Of a stretch of 64,000 nt of DNA, positions 24,396 through 34,870 are shown piece after piece (the first letter of the stretch is position 1; each line of letters starts with the position of its first letter). Where the stretch lies: positions 1 to 64,000 of the forward strand of contig NZ_FNOZ01000004.1 in assembly GCF_900107175.1 (NCBI RefSeq). The letters run 5' to 3'. A program made the translations under genes and the position numbers. A model generated the notes under the pieces. That model was not told where the DNA came from and made no database searches. It saw only the letters and a list, made by a program, of their open reading frames with translations. This stretch comes from Modestobacter sp. DSM 44400 (lineage in GTDB: Bacteria > Actinomycetota > Actinomycetes > Mycobacteriales > Geodermatophilaceae).

Positions 24396-26591
24396 GTGAG
24401 GTCGCTCGAGGGGGTGAGGGGCATCTCATCGGGTTCTGGCTCAGCGTCCGAGGACGGCGCTGTACGGCTCCCGGACGACGCGCCGGTCACCCCGGGGGTC
24501 GCGGCTCCGCCGCCGGTTCCGGACGACGATGCCCCGGTGAGCCCGGACTATCACGGAGCCCCGACCACTTCGGACGGCGCCCCGGCAGCCGGGTCTCCGG
24601 CGCCTCCCCAGGATGCAGAGGCTCAAGCGGCCACCCCCGGCGGGGCGGCTCCCGGCGCCGGCGCTCAGCTCCGGATCGAGGAGGAGCGCCAGGTCGACGA
24701 GGAGCCCCCGGCCGACGCCGTGGACGACAGCTCCCCGGCGGGGGACACCGTTCCCGAGTCCGAGGTGCCCGTCGAGCGGGAGCCAGGGTTCGTCGTGGGG
24801 GGAGAGCCCGAGCCGGAGCCGGTCGTGGCAGAGGAGCCCGAGCCGGACCTGGAGCCCGTGCCGGCGCCTGTCGTGCCGGCAGAGTCGGAGCTCGTGCCCC
24901 CGCCCGTGGCCGACCTCGAACCGCCCGCGGCAGAGGAACCCGCGTGGCCGGTGAGCTGGGCGCCGGAGCCGGGGGTCGACGCACCGGTCTGGCCGCAGCC
25001 ACCCGCTCCGGTCCCGACCACGGAGCTGACCCCGCGGCCGGTCCCCACCCCGCGCCCCGCCGCCGCCGGAGGCCCCGAGCCGCCGCCGGTGCCCGTGGAC
25101 AGCCGGCTGGCGCCTGTCCCGCGCCCCACCCGGGCGTCCCGGCGGACCGGTGCGACCCCCGCCGTGCCGCCCGCCCGCCGCGGCGCCGGCCGCGCAGCAG
25201 CAGCATCCGCCGAGCGCCCGGGGCGACGCCGGGGCCGGGTGCTGCTGGCCGCCCTGGTCGCGGTCGTCGTCCTGGCTGTTGCCGCCGTCGCGGCGATCAC
25301 CTTCCTGGGCGACCGCAGCGACCCCACGGCGGCGGAGCCAGTGCCCGATGCCGTCCTGCCCGACCTCGGCGAGCCCACCCCGGTGCTGGCCGCACTCTCC
25401 ACCGCCGCCCTGGTCCCCGACCCGGCCGCGCTGGCCGCCGTGCTGACCCCGCTGCTGAGCGATCCGGCGCTGGGCGCCGGGCTGTCCGCCCAGGTCGTCG
25501 ACGTGGCCACCGGCGAGGTGTTGTTCGCCCAGGACGCCCGGGACCCGAGCACGCCGGCGTCCACCGCCAAGCTGCTCACCGCACTGGCCACCCTCACCAC
25601 CGTCGACCCGGCCAGCACGCTGTCCACCACCGTGGTGGCCGGCGCGACCCCGGGCGAGGTCGTGCTCGTCGGCGGGGGCGACCCGACGCTGTCCACGACC
25701 GCGCCATCGGTGGCCTATCCGGGCGCGGCCACCGTCGACGACCTGGCCGCGCAGGTGCAGGCGCAGCTGGGCGGGGCCCCGGTCACCCGCGTCGTCGTCG
25801 ACAGCTCGCTGTTCAGCGGCCCGCTGACCGCGCCCGGCTGGGGGCCGGACGACGCCCCCTCCACCTACGCCGCCCCGGTCACCGCCACTGCCGTGGACGG
25901 CGCCCGGGTCGACCCCGGCAGTAGCCAGCGCAGCGGCGCCCCGGGCGCCGACGCCGGGCAGGCACTGGCCACCGCGCTCGGCGCCCCGGACGCCGCCGTC
26001 GTCCTCGGCACCGCTCCGGCCGGTGCGGCGACGCTGGCCACCGTCGAGTCGGCGCCGGTCGAGCGGCTGGTCGAGCAGGCGCTCACCGCCTCGGACAACC
26101 TGCTGGCCGAGTCGCTCGCCCGGCACGTGGCCATCGCCCGCGGCCTGCCGGCCACCTTCGCCGGCGCTGCCCAGGCCATCACCTCCGCGGTCGCCGACGC
26201 CGGCCTGGACACCACCGGGCTCACCTTGTTCGACGGCAGCGGGCTGTCCCAGCAGGACCTGGTCCCGGCCCGGCTGCTGGTCGACGTGGTTCGAGCCGCC
26301 TCCGACGGCACGGTCCCGGACGCTGCCGGGCTGTTGTCCGGGCTGCCGGTCGCCGGCTACGACGGCACCCTCGCCGAGCGGGAGGGCGACGGGGACGGCA
26401 TCCCCGGGGCCGTGCGCGCCAAGACCGGCACCCTGCTGGCCGTCAACGACCTGGCCGGCACGGTGCTGACCGCCGACGGCCGGCTGCTGGCCTTCGCCGT
26501 CCTCGCCGACGGCGCCGCGGGCAGCCTCAGCACCACCGAGACGGCCCTGGACGACGTCGCCGCGGCGCTCGCCGGCTGTGGCTGCCGCTGA
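24396..26591 (+). CDS. dacB: D-alanyl-D-alanine carboxypeptidase/endopeptidase (PBP4, peptidase S13) with long acidic N-terminus
   Basis: A 731-residue protein. Residues 1-~275 are Pro/Ala/Glu-rich and disordered-looking, rich in EPEPEP-type acidic repeats, then a basic stop-transfer (RPGRRRG) and one membrane helix ([20 protein letters not shown], about 285-305). The extracellular S13 domain has S389-T-A-K392, S566-D-N568 and K676-T-G678. PBP4-type enzymes trim and cleave peptidoglycan peptides. A cytoplasmic leader this long is unusual; in M. tuberculosis DacB (Rv3627c) it is short. The start is uncertain because GTG 24396 has no strong ribosome-binding site (GTG 24414 is an alternative). 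Confidence 0.9.
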   Translation: MRSLEGVRGISSGSGSASEDGAVRLPDDAPVTPGVAAPPPVPDDDAPVSPDYHGAPTTSDGAPAAGSPAPPQDAEAQAATPGGAAPGAGAQLRIEEERQVDEEPPADAVDDSSPAGDTVPESEVPVEREPGFVVGGEPEPEPVVAEEPEPDLEPVPAPVVPAESELVPPPVADLEPPAAEEPAWPVSWAPEPGVDAPVWPQPPAPVPTTELTPRPVPTPRPAAAGGPEPPPVPVDSRLAPVPRPTRASRRTGATPAVPPARRGAGRAAAASAERPGRRRGRVLLAALVAVVVLAVAAVAAITFLGDRSDPTAAEPVPDAVLPDLGEPTPVLAALSTAALVPDPAALAAVLTPLLSDPALGAGLSAQVVDVATGEVLFAQDARDPSTPASTAKLLTALATLTTVDPASTLSTTVVAGATPGEVVLVGGGDPTLSTTAPSVAYPGAATVDDLAAQVQAQLGGAPVTRVVVDSSLFSGPLTAPGWGPDDAPSTYAAPVTATAVDGARVDPGSSQRSGAPGADAGQALATALGAPDAAVVLGTAPAGAATLATVESAPVERLVEQALTASDNLLAESLARHVAIARGLPATFAGAAQAITSAVADAGLDTTGLTLFDGSGLSQQDLVPARLLVDVVRAASDGTVPDAAGLLSGLPVAGYDGTLAEREGDGDGIPGAVRAKTGTLLAVNDLAGTVLTADGRLLAFAVLADGAAGSLSTTETALDDVAAALAGCGCR

Positions 26592-26673
26592 TGGCCACCC
26601 GTCAGGGGCCCGCGCCGAGCCTGCGAGGCGTGGGGGAGGGTGGTCCTTCTTCCGCGTACGGTGAGCCGATGAC

Positions 26674-26727
26674 GTGCTCGACAGCACGGCGCAGCCGTTC
26701 CGCTCCTGCACCGGAGGTGGGTCGATG
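26674..26727 (-). repeat. Dispersed ~50-bp repeat, copy A (contains RBS and ATG of next gene)
   Basis: The reverse complement (CGACCCACCTCCGGTGCAGG...) matches 38681-38733 at about 45 of 52 positions and 33311-33355 more loosely. The GGAGG ribosome-binding site and ATG of the metalloprotease lie inside this copy. Confidence 0.75.
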
Positions 26728-27819
26728 AGCCGCCCCGCCTCGCTGGTCGACTGGAACCTCGCCGAACGCACCGCCCGCCGGCTGCAGGGTCCCGGCCCGG
26801 AGACCACCCGGGAGGAGGCCGCCGCGGTCGTCGCCGAGCTGCACCAGGCCGCCGCCACCGCCGTCGCGCATGTCGAGGCACTTACCGGACTGCACCCCGT
26901 CTTCGGCGGCCCCGAGCCGACCGTCGCCGTGGTCGACCGGCCCGGCTGGGTCGACGCCAACACCAGCGGCATGGCCGCGCTGCTCGACCCGCTCGCGGCG
27001 GCGCTGCAGGCCAAGCAGGACAAGCCGACCAATCCGCTGGTCGCCGCCATCGGTTCGCGCGCCACCGGGGTGCAGGCCGGCGGCCTGCTGGCGTTCCTCT
27101 CCTCCCGCGTGCTCGGCCAGTACGAGGTCTTCGGCAGTGGCGGCCGGCTGCTGCTGGTAGCACCCAACATCGTGGAGACCGAGCGCAAGCTGGGCGTCGA
27201 CCCGAGCGACTTCCGGCTCTGGGTGTGCCTGCACGAGGTCACCCATCAGCTGCAGTTCACCGCCGTCCCCTGGCTGCAGCCCTACCTCGAGCGGCAGATC
27301 CAGGAGTTCGTCGAGGCCACCGATCTCGACGTCGACGTGCTGCGCGACCGGCTCACCGACGTCGTCCGCAGCCTGGGCGCCGCCGTGCGCGGCGCCCCCG
27401 AAGACGAGGACGCCCCGCAGGGCCTGATGGCGCTGGTCCGCGACCCCGAGCAGCGGGCGGTGCTGGACCGGGTCACCGCGGTGATGAGCCTGGTCGAGGG
27501 GCACGCCGAGTTCGTCATGGACGGCGTCGGCCCGGACGTCGTCCCCTCGGTGCGCACCCTGCGCAAGCGGTTCGCCCAGCGGCGCAAGGGCCGGGGCCCG
27601 ATCGACCGGGTGTTGCGCCGCCTGCTCGGGCTGGAGCAGAAGATGCAGCAGTACGCCGACGGCCGGGTCTTCGTGGCCGGCGCCGTCGAGCTGGCCGGCA
27701 TGGACGGGTTCAACCAGGTCTGGGCCGGTCCGGCGAACCTGCCGTTGAAGGACGAGCTGACCGAGCCGGACCGCTGGGTCGAGCGGGTGCTGGGCACCCG
27801 CCCGGCCATCCCCGCCTGA
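26725..27819 (+). CDS. Zincin-like metallopeptidase (DUF2342, coenzyme F420 biosynthesis-associated type)
   Basis: A 364-residue protein with [20 protein letters not shown] at the start, the family signature, and an HEVTH zinc motif (H170, H174) in [11 protein letters not shown]. The C-terminal half contains [16 protein letters not shown], whose glutamate or histidine is a likely third ligand. Members are conserved across actinobacteria next to dacB and tilS (Rv3626c). The label associated with F420 biosynthesis comes from phylogenetic profiling; the substrate is unknown. The ATG and a strong GGAGG lie within a dispersed repeat. tilS starts 11 bp after the stop. Confidence 0.88.
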   Translation: MSRPASLVDWNLAERTARRLQGPGPETTREEAAAVVAELHQAAATAVAHVEALTGLHPVFGGPEPTVAVVDRPGWVDANTSGMAALLDPLAAALQAKQDKPTNPLVAAIGSRATGVQAGGLLAFLSSRVLGQYEVFGSGGRLLLVAPNIVETERKLGVDPSDFRLWVCLHEVTHQLQFTAVPWLQPYLERQIQEFVEATDLDVDVLRDRLTDVVRSLGAAVRGAPEDEDAPQGLMALVRDPEQRAVLDRVTAVMSLVEGHAEFVMDGVGPDVVPSVRTLRKRFAQRRKGRGPIDRVLRRLLGLEQKMQQYADGRVFVAGAVELAGMDGFNQVWAGPANLPLKDELTEPDRWVERVLGTRPAIPA

Positions 27820-27830
27820 GCCGGCCGCCG

Positions 27831-28850
27831 GTGGTCGGTCCGCCCCGGGCGGTCGCCATGGTCCGGCACGCCGTTCGGGGTGGGCTGCGGTACCCGGCGC
27901 AGCCGGTGCTCGTGGCCTGCAGCGGCGGAGCGGACTCCGTCGCGCTCGCCGCCGCCGTGGCCTTCGAGGCACGCGCGGCCGGAGTGCGTGCCGGTGGGGT
28001 GACCGTCGACCACGGCCTGCAGCCCGGCTCCGCCGAGCGGGCGGCCGGCACCGCGGTGCTGCTGCGCGGGCTGGGTCTGGACCCGGTGCTCGCCGTCCCG
28101 GTGACGGTGGGGGAGGAGGGGGGCCCGGAGGCCGCCGCCCGCACCGCCCGCTCCGCCGCCCTGGCCGCGGTGGCCGAGCAGCACGGCGCCCGGGTCGCCC
28201 TGGGGCACACCCTCGACGACCAGGCCGAGACCGTGCTGCTCGGGCTGGGCCGCGGGTCGGGCCCGCGGTCGGTGGCCGGCATGGTCGAGAACCGCACTGC
28301 CGCTGGGGCGACGTGGTGGCGCCCGCTGCTCGGGGTGCGCCGTGCCACCACCCGGCAGGCGTGCGCCGACCAGGATCTCCCGGTCTGGGACGACCCGTGG
28401 AACACCGACCCCACCTATACCCGGGTCCGGTTGCGCACCGAGGTCCTGCCGCTGCTGGAGGAGGTGCTCGGCGGAGGGGTCGCCCCGGCCCTGGCCCGCA
28501 CCGCCGGCCTACTGCGCGAGGACCTCGACGCCCTGGACGCTCTGGCGGCGGCAGAACTGGTCGCGCTGGACGGGGACGGCGGACTCCCGGCTGCGCGGAT
28601 GACCGCGCTGCCCGACGCGCTGCGCCGCCGGGTGCTCCGCGGCTGGCTGACCGGGGCGGGCGTGGTGGACCTGCAGTGGGTCCACCTACGGGGCGTCGAC
28701 GAGCTGCTCACCCGCTGGCACGGCCAGGGCCGGGTGGACCTACCCGGCGGTGCGGGCGTCGTCCGGGCGTCTGGCAGGCTGGTCCTGCAGCCGCCCGGCA
28801 CCGCCGGCCGACCCCTTGCCCCCGACCTCCCCGAGGAGTCCGAGCCGTGA
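27831..28850 (+). CDS. tilS: tRNA(Ile) lysidine synthetase
   Basis: A 339-residue PP-loop ATPase from GTG 27831. The P-loop [15 protein letters not shown] is near residue 27, then [12 protein letters not shown] and [20 protein letters not shown], all standard TilS motifs, and [17 protein letters not shown] later. The enzyme converts the wobble C of tRNA-Ile(CAU) to lysidine so that it reads AUA. As in other actinobacteria the C-terminal domain is short. The stop overlaps hpt (GTGA at 28847-28850), the conserved tilS-hpt-ftsH order. Confidence 0.95.
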   Translation: MVGPPRAVAMVRHAVRGGLRYPAQPVLVACSGGADSVALAAAVAFEARAAGVRAGGVTVDHGLQPGSAERAAGTAVLLRGLGLDPVLAVPVTVGEEGGPEAAARTARSAALAAVAEQHGARVALGHTLDDQAETVLLGLGRGSGPRSVAGMVENRTAAGATWWRPLLGVRRATTRQACADQDLPVWDDPWNTDPTYTRVRLRTEVLPLLEEVLGGGVAPALARTAGLLREDLDALDALAAAELVALDGDGGLPAARMTALPDALRRRVLRGWLTGAGVVDLQWVHLRGVDELLTRWHGQGRVDLPGGAGVVRASGRLVLQPPGTAGRPLAPDLPEESEP

Positions 28851-29443
28851 CCGAGCCCGCCACCGCCGACAACGTGAAGGGCCCACTCGGCCCCGACCAC
28901 GGCTACGGCCCGGACATCGACCACGTGCTGCTGTCCGAGGAGCAGATCCAGGCCAAGATCGGCGAGCTGGCCACCACCATCGCCACCGACTACGCCGGCC
29001 GCGAGGTGCTGCTCGTCGGCGTCCTCAAGGGCGCGGTGCTGTTCATGTCCGACTTCGCCCGGGCGCTGCAGCTGCCCACCCAGATGGAGTTCATGGCGGT
29101 CTCTTCCTACGGGTCGGGCACCAGCTCCTCCGGGGTGGTGCGCATCCTCAAGGACCTCGACCGGGACATCTCCGACAAGCACGTTCTGGTGCTTGAGGAC
29201 ATCATCGACTCCGGTCTGACCTTGTCCTGGCTGCTGAAGAATCTGGGTGGCCGGCGGCCGGCCTCCCTCGAGGTCTGCGCCCTGCTGCGCAAGCCCGACG
29301 CGGTCCAGGTCGAGGTCCCGGTGAAGTACGTCGGGTTCGACATCCCCAACGAGTTCGTCGTCGGCTACGGCCTGGACTTCGCCGAGCGTTACCGCGACCT
29401 GCCCTACATCGCCACGCTCAAGCCGGAGGTCTACTCCGGCTGA
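28847..29443 (+). CDS. hpt: Hypoxanthine phosphoribosyltransferase
   Basis: A 198-residue type I phosphoribosyltransferase that salvages hypoxanthine (and guanine) to IMP/GMP with PRPP. The PRPP loop is [37 protein letters not shown] and [18 protein letters not shown] (flexible loop) precede it and [19 protein letters not shown] closes the active site. The start overlaps the tilS stop. A 212-bp gap to ftsH follows, enough for a separate promoter. Confidence 0.95.
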   Translation: MTEPATADNVKGPLGPDHGYGPDIDHVLLSEEQIQAKIGELATTIATDYAGREVLLVGVLKGAVLFMSDFARALQLPTQMEFMAVSSYGSGTSSSGVVRILKDLDRDISDKHVLVLEDIIDSGLTLSWLLKNLGGRRPASLEVCALLRKPDAVQVEVPVKYVGFDIPNEFVVGYGLDFAERYRDLPYIATLKPEVYSG

Positions 29444-29655
29444 AGAAGAACACTGTCCTTCCACCCTTCGCAAGCTCAGGGCGGTGCCCTGGACGGGGCC
29501 AGCAGTGAGGACGGCGGGGGCACAGGGTCCCCGGTGTACCTTCGTGGCAACGACGTCGCCCCCGCGGCGGGGTGCCCACCGGGTCGCGCGGCGTCCCCGA
29601 CGATCAGGAGGGTCGACGGGCGGCCGGGGAGTCCCGGATCGCCCGGCATCGGTGT

Positions 29656-31646
<1,991 letters not shown>

Positions 31647-31650
<4 letters not shown>

Positions 31651-32246
31651 CCGCCGGTACCAGCGGGGGGCGGTTCGAGGTCGACCAGGCGCGGGCCGAG
31701 GCCGCCGTCCGCGAGCTGCTCCTGGCGGTCGGGGAGGACCCCGACCGCCCGGGGCTGCAGGACACCCCGGCCCGGGTCGCCCGCGCCTACGCCGAGACCT
31801 TCGCCGGCCTTGGCCAGGACGCGGACGAGATCCTCTCGACGACGTTCGACGAGGACCACGACGAGCTCGTGCTGGTCAAGGACATCCCGATGTACTCGAC
31901 CTGCGAACACCACCTGGTCCCTTTCCACGGCATGGCGCACGTCGGCTACATCCCCGGGGCCGACGGGCGGGTGACCGGTCTGTCCAAGCTGGCCCGGCTG
32001 GTCGACGTCTACGCCCGGCGGCCGCAGGTCCAGGAGCGGATGACCCGGCAGATCGCCGACTCACTGTTCGAGGGGCTCAAGCCGCGGGGCGTGATCGTGG
32101 TGATCGAGGCCGAGCACCTGTGCATGGCGATGCGGGGCATCCGCAAGCCCGGGTCGCGGACGATGACCTCCGCGGTGCGGGGGATGTTCCGGGACAACCC
32201 GGCCACCCGGGCCGAGGCGATGAGCCTCATCCTGGGCCGTTCGTGA
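31647..32246 (+). CDS. folE: GTP cyclohydrolase I
   Basis: A 199-residue protein, GTG overlapping the ftsH stop. It converts GTP to 7,8-dihydroneopterin triphosphate, the first step of folate synthesis. Zinc ligands are in [13 protein letters not shown] and [32 protein letters not shown] and [12 protein letters not shown] are diagnostic for FolE1. It is the first gene of the ftsH-folE-folP-folB-folK series, although a 204-bp repeat-filled spacer separates it from folP. Confidence 0.96.
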
Positions 32247-32287
32247 AGGCGACGGGGTCGTGAGCCTCGCAGCGAGATGCCCGGAGC

Positions 32288-32402
32288 CGACAGGGCGTGA
32301 GCATCGCAGCGAGCGTCAGCGAGCGAGGAGCGGAGCGACCGCGGAGGCGACCTGCGTCGTCGAGCGAGGAGCGGAGCGACCGCGGAGGCGACCTGCGTCG
32401 TC
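32288..32402 (+). repeat. Dispersed GAGCGAGGAGCGGAGCG repeat with 41-bp perfect tandem
   Basis: The folE-folP spacer is built from repeats: a block at 32288-32352 that recurs inverted at about 55443-55528, followed by two identical 41-bp units (32321-32361 and 32362-32402, beginning GAGCGAGGAGCGGAGCGACC) and a degenerate third from 32403. It is not CRISPR-like, as there are no spacers. Function is unknown. Confidence 0.85.
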
Positions 32403-32450
32403 GAGCGAGCAGTGGAGCGAGCCCGGAGTCGAGCCATCGGCGATGAGGCC

Positions 32451-33311
32451 ATGAGCGCCACCCTCCCGCGGCCCGGGCACTGCGTGGTGATGGGCGTCCT
32501 GAACGTCACCCCCGACTCCTTCTCCGACGGCGGCTGCTTCGCCGACCGCGGCGCCGCGGTCGCGCACGGACTGGCGATGCACGCCGCCGGCGCGGACTAC
32601 GTCGACGTCGGGGGGGAGTCCACTCGCCCCGGCGCCGACCGGGTCGACGCTGCAGAGGAGTGCCGGCGCGTGGTGCCGGTCGTCCGTGAGCTGGCCGCCG
32701 CCGGGGTCCGGGTCAGCGTCGACACCACCCGGGCCGAGGTCGCCGCTGCCGCGCTGGAGGCCGGCGCCGTCCTGGTCAACGACGTCAGCGGCGGCCTGGC
32801 CGACGCCGGGATGGCGCCGCTGGTCGCCGACGCCGGGGTGCCGTGGGTGCTGATGCACTGGCGCGGCCACAGCCGGGAGATGTATGCCGCGGCCCGCTAC
32901 GGCGACGTGGTCACCGAGATCGCCGCAGAGCTGACCGCCCGAGTGGAGGACGTCGTGGCCGCCGGGGTCGCCCCCGAGCAGCTGGTGCTCGACCCGGGGC
33001 TCGGCTTCGCCAAGCGGTCGGTGCACAACTGGTCGCTGCTCGCCGGCCTGGACCGGCTGGTCGCGATCGGGCTGCCGGTGCTGGTCGGCGCCTCGCGCAA
33101 GGGCTTCCTCGGCCGCCTGCTGGCCGACGCGGACGGCACGCCACGGCCCGCGGACGGCCGGGAGGCCGCCACGCTGGCCACCACCGTGCTGGCCGCCCAG
33201 GCCGGGGCGTGGGGCGTGCGGGTGCATGACGCGGCCGCCTCTGTCGACGCCGTGCGCACCGTCGGCGCCGTACAGGCCGCCCGCCGCGGAACGGGGCAGC
33301 CCCGTGCCTGA
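32451..33311 (+). CDS. folP: Dihydropteroate synthase
   Basis: A 286-residue TIM-barrel enzyme that joins p-aminobenzoate to the pterin diphosphate; the target of sulfonamides. VMGVLNVTPDSFSDGGCF, DVGGESTRPGADRVDAAEE, VSVDTTRAEVAAAAL and LVNDVSGGLADAGM are the family motifs, and VGASRKGFLGRLL holds the C-terminal S-R-K. ATG 32451 follows a weak GATGAGG. The 3' end overlaps folB by 8 bp. Confidence 0.96.
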   Translation: MSATLPRPGHCVVMGVLNVTPDSFSDGGCFADRGAAVAHGLAMHAAGADYVDVGGESTRPGADRVDAAEECRRVVPVVRELAAAGVRVSVDTTRAEVAAAALEAGAVLVNDVSGGLADAGMAPLVADAGVPWVLMHWRGHSREMYAAARYGDVVTEIAAELTARVEDVVAAGVAPEQLVLDPGLGFAKRSVHNWSLLAGLDRLVAIGLPVLVGASRKGFLGRLLADADGTPRPADGREAATLATTVLAAQAGAWGVRVHDAAASVDAVRTVGAVQAARRGTGQPRA

Positions 33312-33819
33312 CCGACCCACCTTCGGTGCCGGAGCGGAGCGGCTCCGCCGCACGGTTCCGGACCGGATCACCGTGCACGGGCTCACCGGCCACGGCCACC
33401 ACGGCGTCTACCCCGCCGAGCGCGAGCACGGGCAGACCTTCCGGGCCGACGCCGTTCTCGAGCTGGACACCGCCCCGGCGGCCGCCACCGACGACCTCAC
33501 CCGCACCGTCAACTACGCCGAGCTGTCCCAGCGGCTGCACGCGGTGCTCACCAGCGACCCGGTCGACCTCATCGAGACCCTGGCGCAGCGGCTGGCTGAC
33601 GTCTGCCTGGCCTACCCGCTGGTGCAGGCGGTGGAGATCACCGTGCACAAGCCGGAGGTGGACCTCGGCGTCCCGGCCGCGGACGTCACCGTCGCGATCC
33701 GGCGACAGAAGGAACCCACCCCTCCCCACGACTCCGAAAGGACCCCCTTCCCCTCTCCCCTCACGAGCTCGGGGGAGCCTCCGAAGGGGGCCGGCGGGCC
33801 CCTAGGGCGGGTCCGATGA
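33304..33819 (+). CDS. folB: Dihydroneopterin aldolase with repeat-derived N- and C-terminal extensions
   Basis: A 171-residue protein whose core (about residues 18-140) is FolB: ITVHGLTGHGHHGVYPAERE, TVNYAELSQRLHAVL, DLIETLAQRLADVCL and the catalytic lysine in EITVHKPEVDLGVPA. It forms 6-hydroxymethyl-dihydropterin. FolB is usually ~120 residues. Here the first ~16 residues (PDRPTFGAGAERLRR) are encoded by a copy of a dispersed repeat, and the last ~33 by DNA that looks like a terminator hairpin. GTG 33304 overlaps folP; a start at a later codon would avoid the repeat, but no good ribosome-binding site is seen there. Confidence 0.9.
   Translation: MPDRPTFGAGAERLRRTVPDRITVHGLTGHGHHGVYPAEREHGQTFRADAVLELDTAPAAATDDLTRTVNYAELSQRLHAVLTSDPVDLIETLAQRLADVCLAYPLVQAVEITVHKPEVDLGVPAADVTVAIRRQKEPTPPHDSERTPFPSPLTSSGEPPKGAGGPLGRVR
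33311..33355 (+). repeat. Dispersed ~50-bp repeat, copy C (inside folB)
   Basis: CGACCCACCTTCGGTGCCGG and the following GAGCGGAGCGGCT align with copy A (reverse complement of 26674-26727) and copy B (38681-38733). It encodes FolB residues 3-18; the equivalent frame in copy A reads RPTSGAGAERLRR, against RPTFGAGAERLRR here. Confidence 0.65.
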
Positions 33820-34319
33820 GCCGGGCGGTGCTGTCACTCGGCGGCAACCTCGGCGACCGGGTGGGCAACCTGCGCGGGGCCCTGGTCGCCCTCACCGGTT
33901 CCGGCCTGGTGGCCGGCTCGACGCTCTACGAGACGCCGCCGTGGGGTCCGGTCGAGCAGCCGCCCTACCTCAACGCGATCGCCGTCGTCCGCGGCGACCG
34001 GGACGCCGCCGGCTGGCTGGCCCTCGCCCACGAGCTGGAGCAGGCGGCCGGGCGCACCCGCGAGATCCGCTTCGGCCCGCGCACCCTGGACGTCGACGTG
34101 GTGACCGTCAGCGCGGACGACGGGACCCCGGTGCTCTCCGACGCCCCCGAGTTGACCCTTCCGCACCCGCGGGCCGCCGAGCGCGCGTTCGTGCTGGTGC
34201 CGTGGCTGTCCCTCGACCCACGCGCGGTGCTGCCCGGCCACGGGCGGGTGGCCGACCTGGTCTCCGCCCTGCCGCCCGCGGACGTCGCCGCCGTCGCGCG
34301 CTGGGAGCAACTGGCATGA
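33816..34319 (+). CDS. folK: 6-hydroxymethyl-dihydropterin pyrophosphokinase
   Basis: A 167-residue HPPK, ATG overlapping the folB stop. LSLGGNLGDRVGNLRGAL is the N-terminal signature, ETPPWGPVEQPPYLNAI and REIRFGPRTLDVDVV (R-x-x-R-x-x-x-R/G-P-R-x-x-D-x-D) form the ATP/Mg site, and LTLPHPRAAERAFVLVPW closes. It transfers pyrophosphate from ATP to the pterin, feeding FolP. The stop overlaps the next gene (ATGA at 34316-34319). Confidence 0.96.
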   Translation: MSRAVLSLGGNLGDRVGNLRGALVALTGSGLVAGSTLYETPPWGPVEQPPYLNAIAVVRGDRDAAGWLALAHELEQAAGRTREIRFGPRTLDVDVVTVSADDGTPVLSDAPELTLPHPRAAERAFVLVPWLSLDPRAVLPGHGRVADLVSALPPADVAAVARWEQLA

Positions 34320-34822
34320 CCCCGGTGCGGCGCCGCGACCTGCTGGTGGTCGCCGTCGGGCTCGCGCTGGGGGCATGGCTGCTGGTGCGGGTCGGGTACC
34401 AGCTGCTGCCGAAGATGGACTGGTGGCTGCCGGTGCCGCTCGGCGTCCTGGCTCTGGCCGAGGTGCTCGGCGCGCGCACCCTGGCTGTTCGGCTGGCCGC
34501 CGAGCGCGAACACCGGCCGCGCCCCGGCCGTCCCTCGCCGGTGGCCGCCGCCCGCCCGGTCGAGCCGATGCTGGTTGCCCGGCTGGCCGTGCTCGCCCAG
34601 GCCAGCGCCTACGTGGGGGCCGTGTTCGCCGGCTGCTGGGCGGGGCTGCTCCTGCACACCGTCCCCGCCCTGGACCGGCTCGCGGCGGCCCCCGGGGACA
34701 CCGTCACCGGCGTGCTGGGGGTCGTACTGTCCGTCGCCCTGGTCGCCGCGGCGCTGTGGCTGGAGCACGTCTGCAAGGTCCCACCCGATCGAGACGAGGA
34801 GAGCGGCACCGCCCGCGCCTGA
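34316..34822 (+). CDS. DUF3180 membrane protein
   Basis: A 168-residue protein with four predicted membrane helices (about 9-25, 37-55, 83-107, 123-143), coupled to folK by an ATGA overlap. DUF3180 proteins follow folK throughout actinobacteria (Rv3605c position). Function is unknown, but the fixed location suggests a link to folate or to the following pantothenate genes. In this genome the usual next gene (DUF2520) is displaced by a 6-kb block. Confidence 0.85.
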   Translation: MTPVRRRDLLVVAVGLALGAWLLVRVGYQLLPKMDWWLPVPLGVLALAEVLGARTLAVRLAAEREHRPRPGRPSPVAAARPVEPMLVARLAVLAQASAYVGAVFAGCWAGLLLHTVPALDRLAAAPGDTVTGVLGVVLSVALVAAALWLEHVCKVPPDRDEESGTARA

Positions 34823-34858
34823 CCCGCCGAAGTGGCCACTTTGGCCGTCGACGGCGGG
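34823..34858. terminator. Palindromic hairpin after the folate operon (TGGCCA core)
   Basis: CCCGCCG (34823-34829) and CGGCGGG (34852-34858) flank the perfect 12-bp palindrome AAGTGGCCACTT. It sits between convergent genes, one base after the DUF3180 stop, and can act in both directions. Similar TGGCCA-centred palindromes lie at 52372-52397 and 62802-62831. Confidence 0.6.
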
Positions 34859-34870
34859 AGGACGGAGGCC

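Noticed and set aside
24441-27242. 933-codon minus-strand open frame opposite dacB
   Set aside because: The S13 peptidase motifs on the plus strand are decisive; the opposite frame is low-complexity.
32321-32440. Short CRISPR array
   Set aside because: The 41-bp units are directly adjacent with no spacers, only two are perfect, and no cas genes are near.
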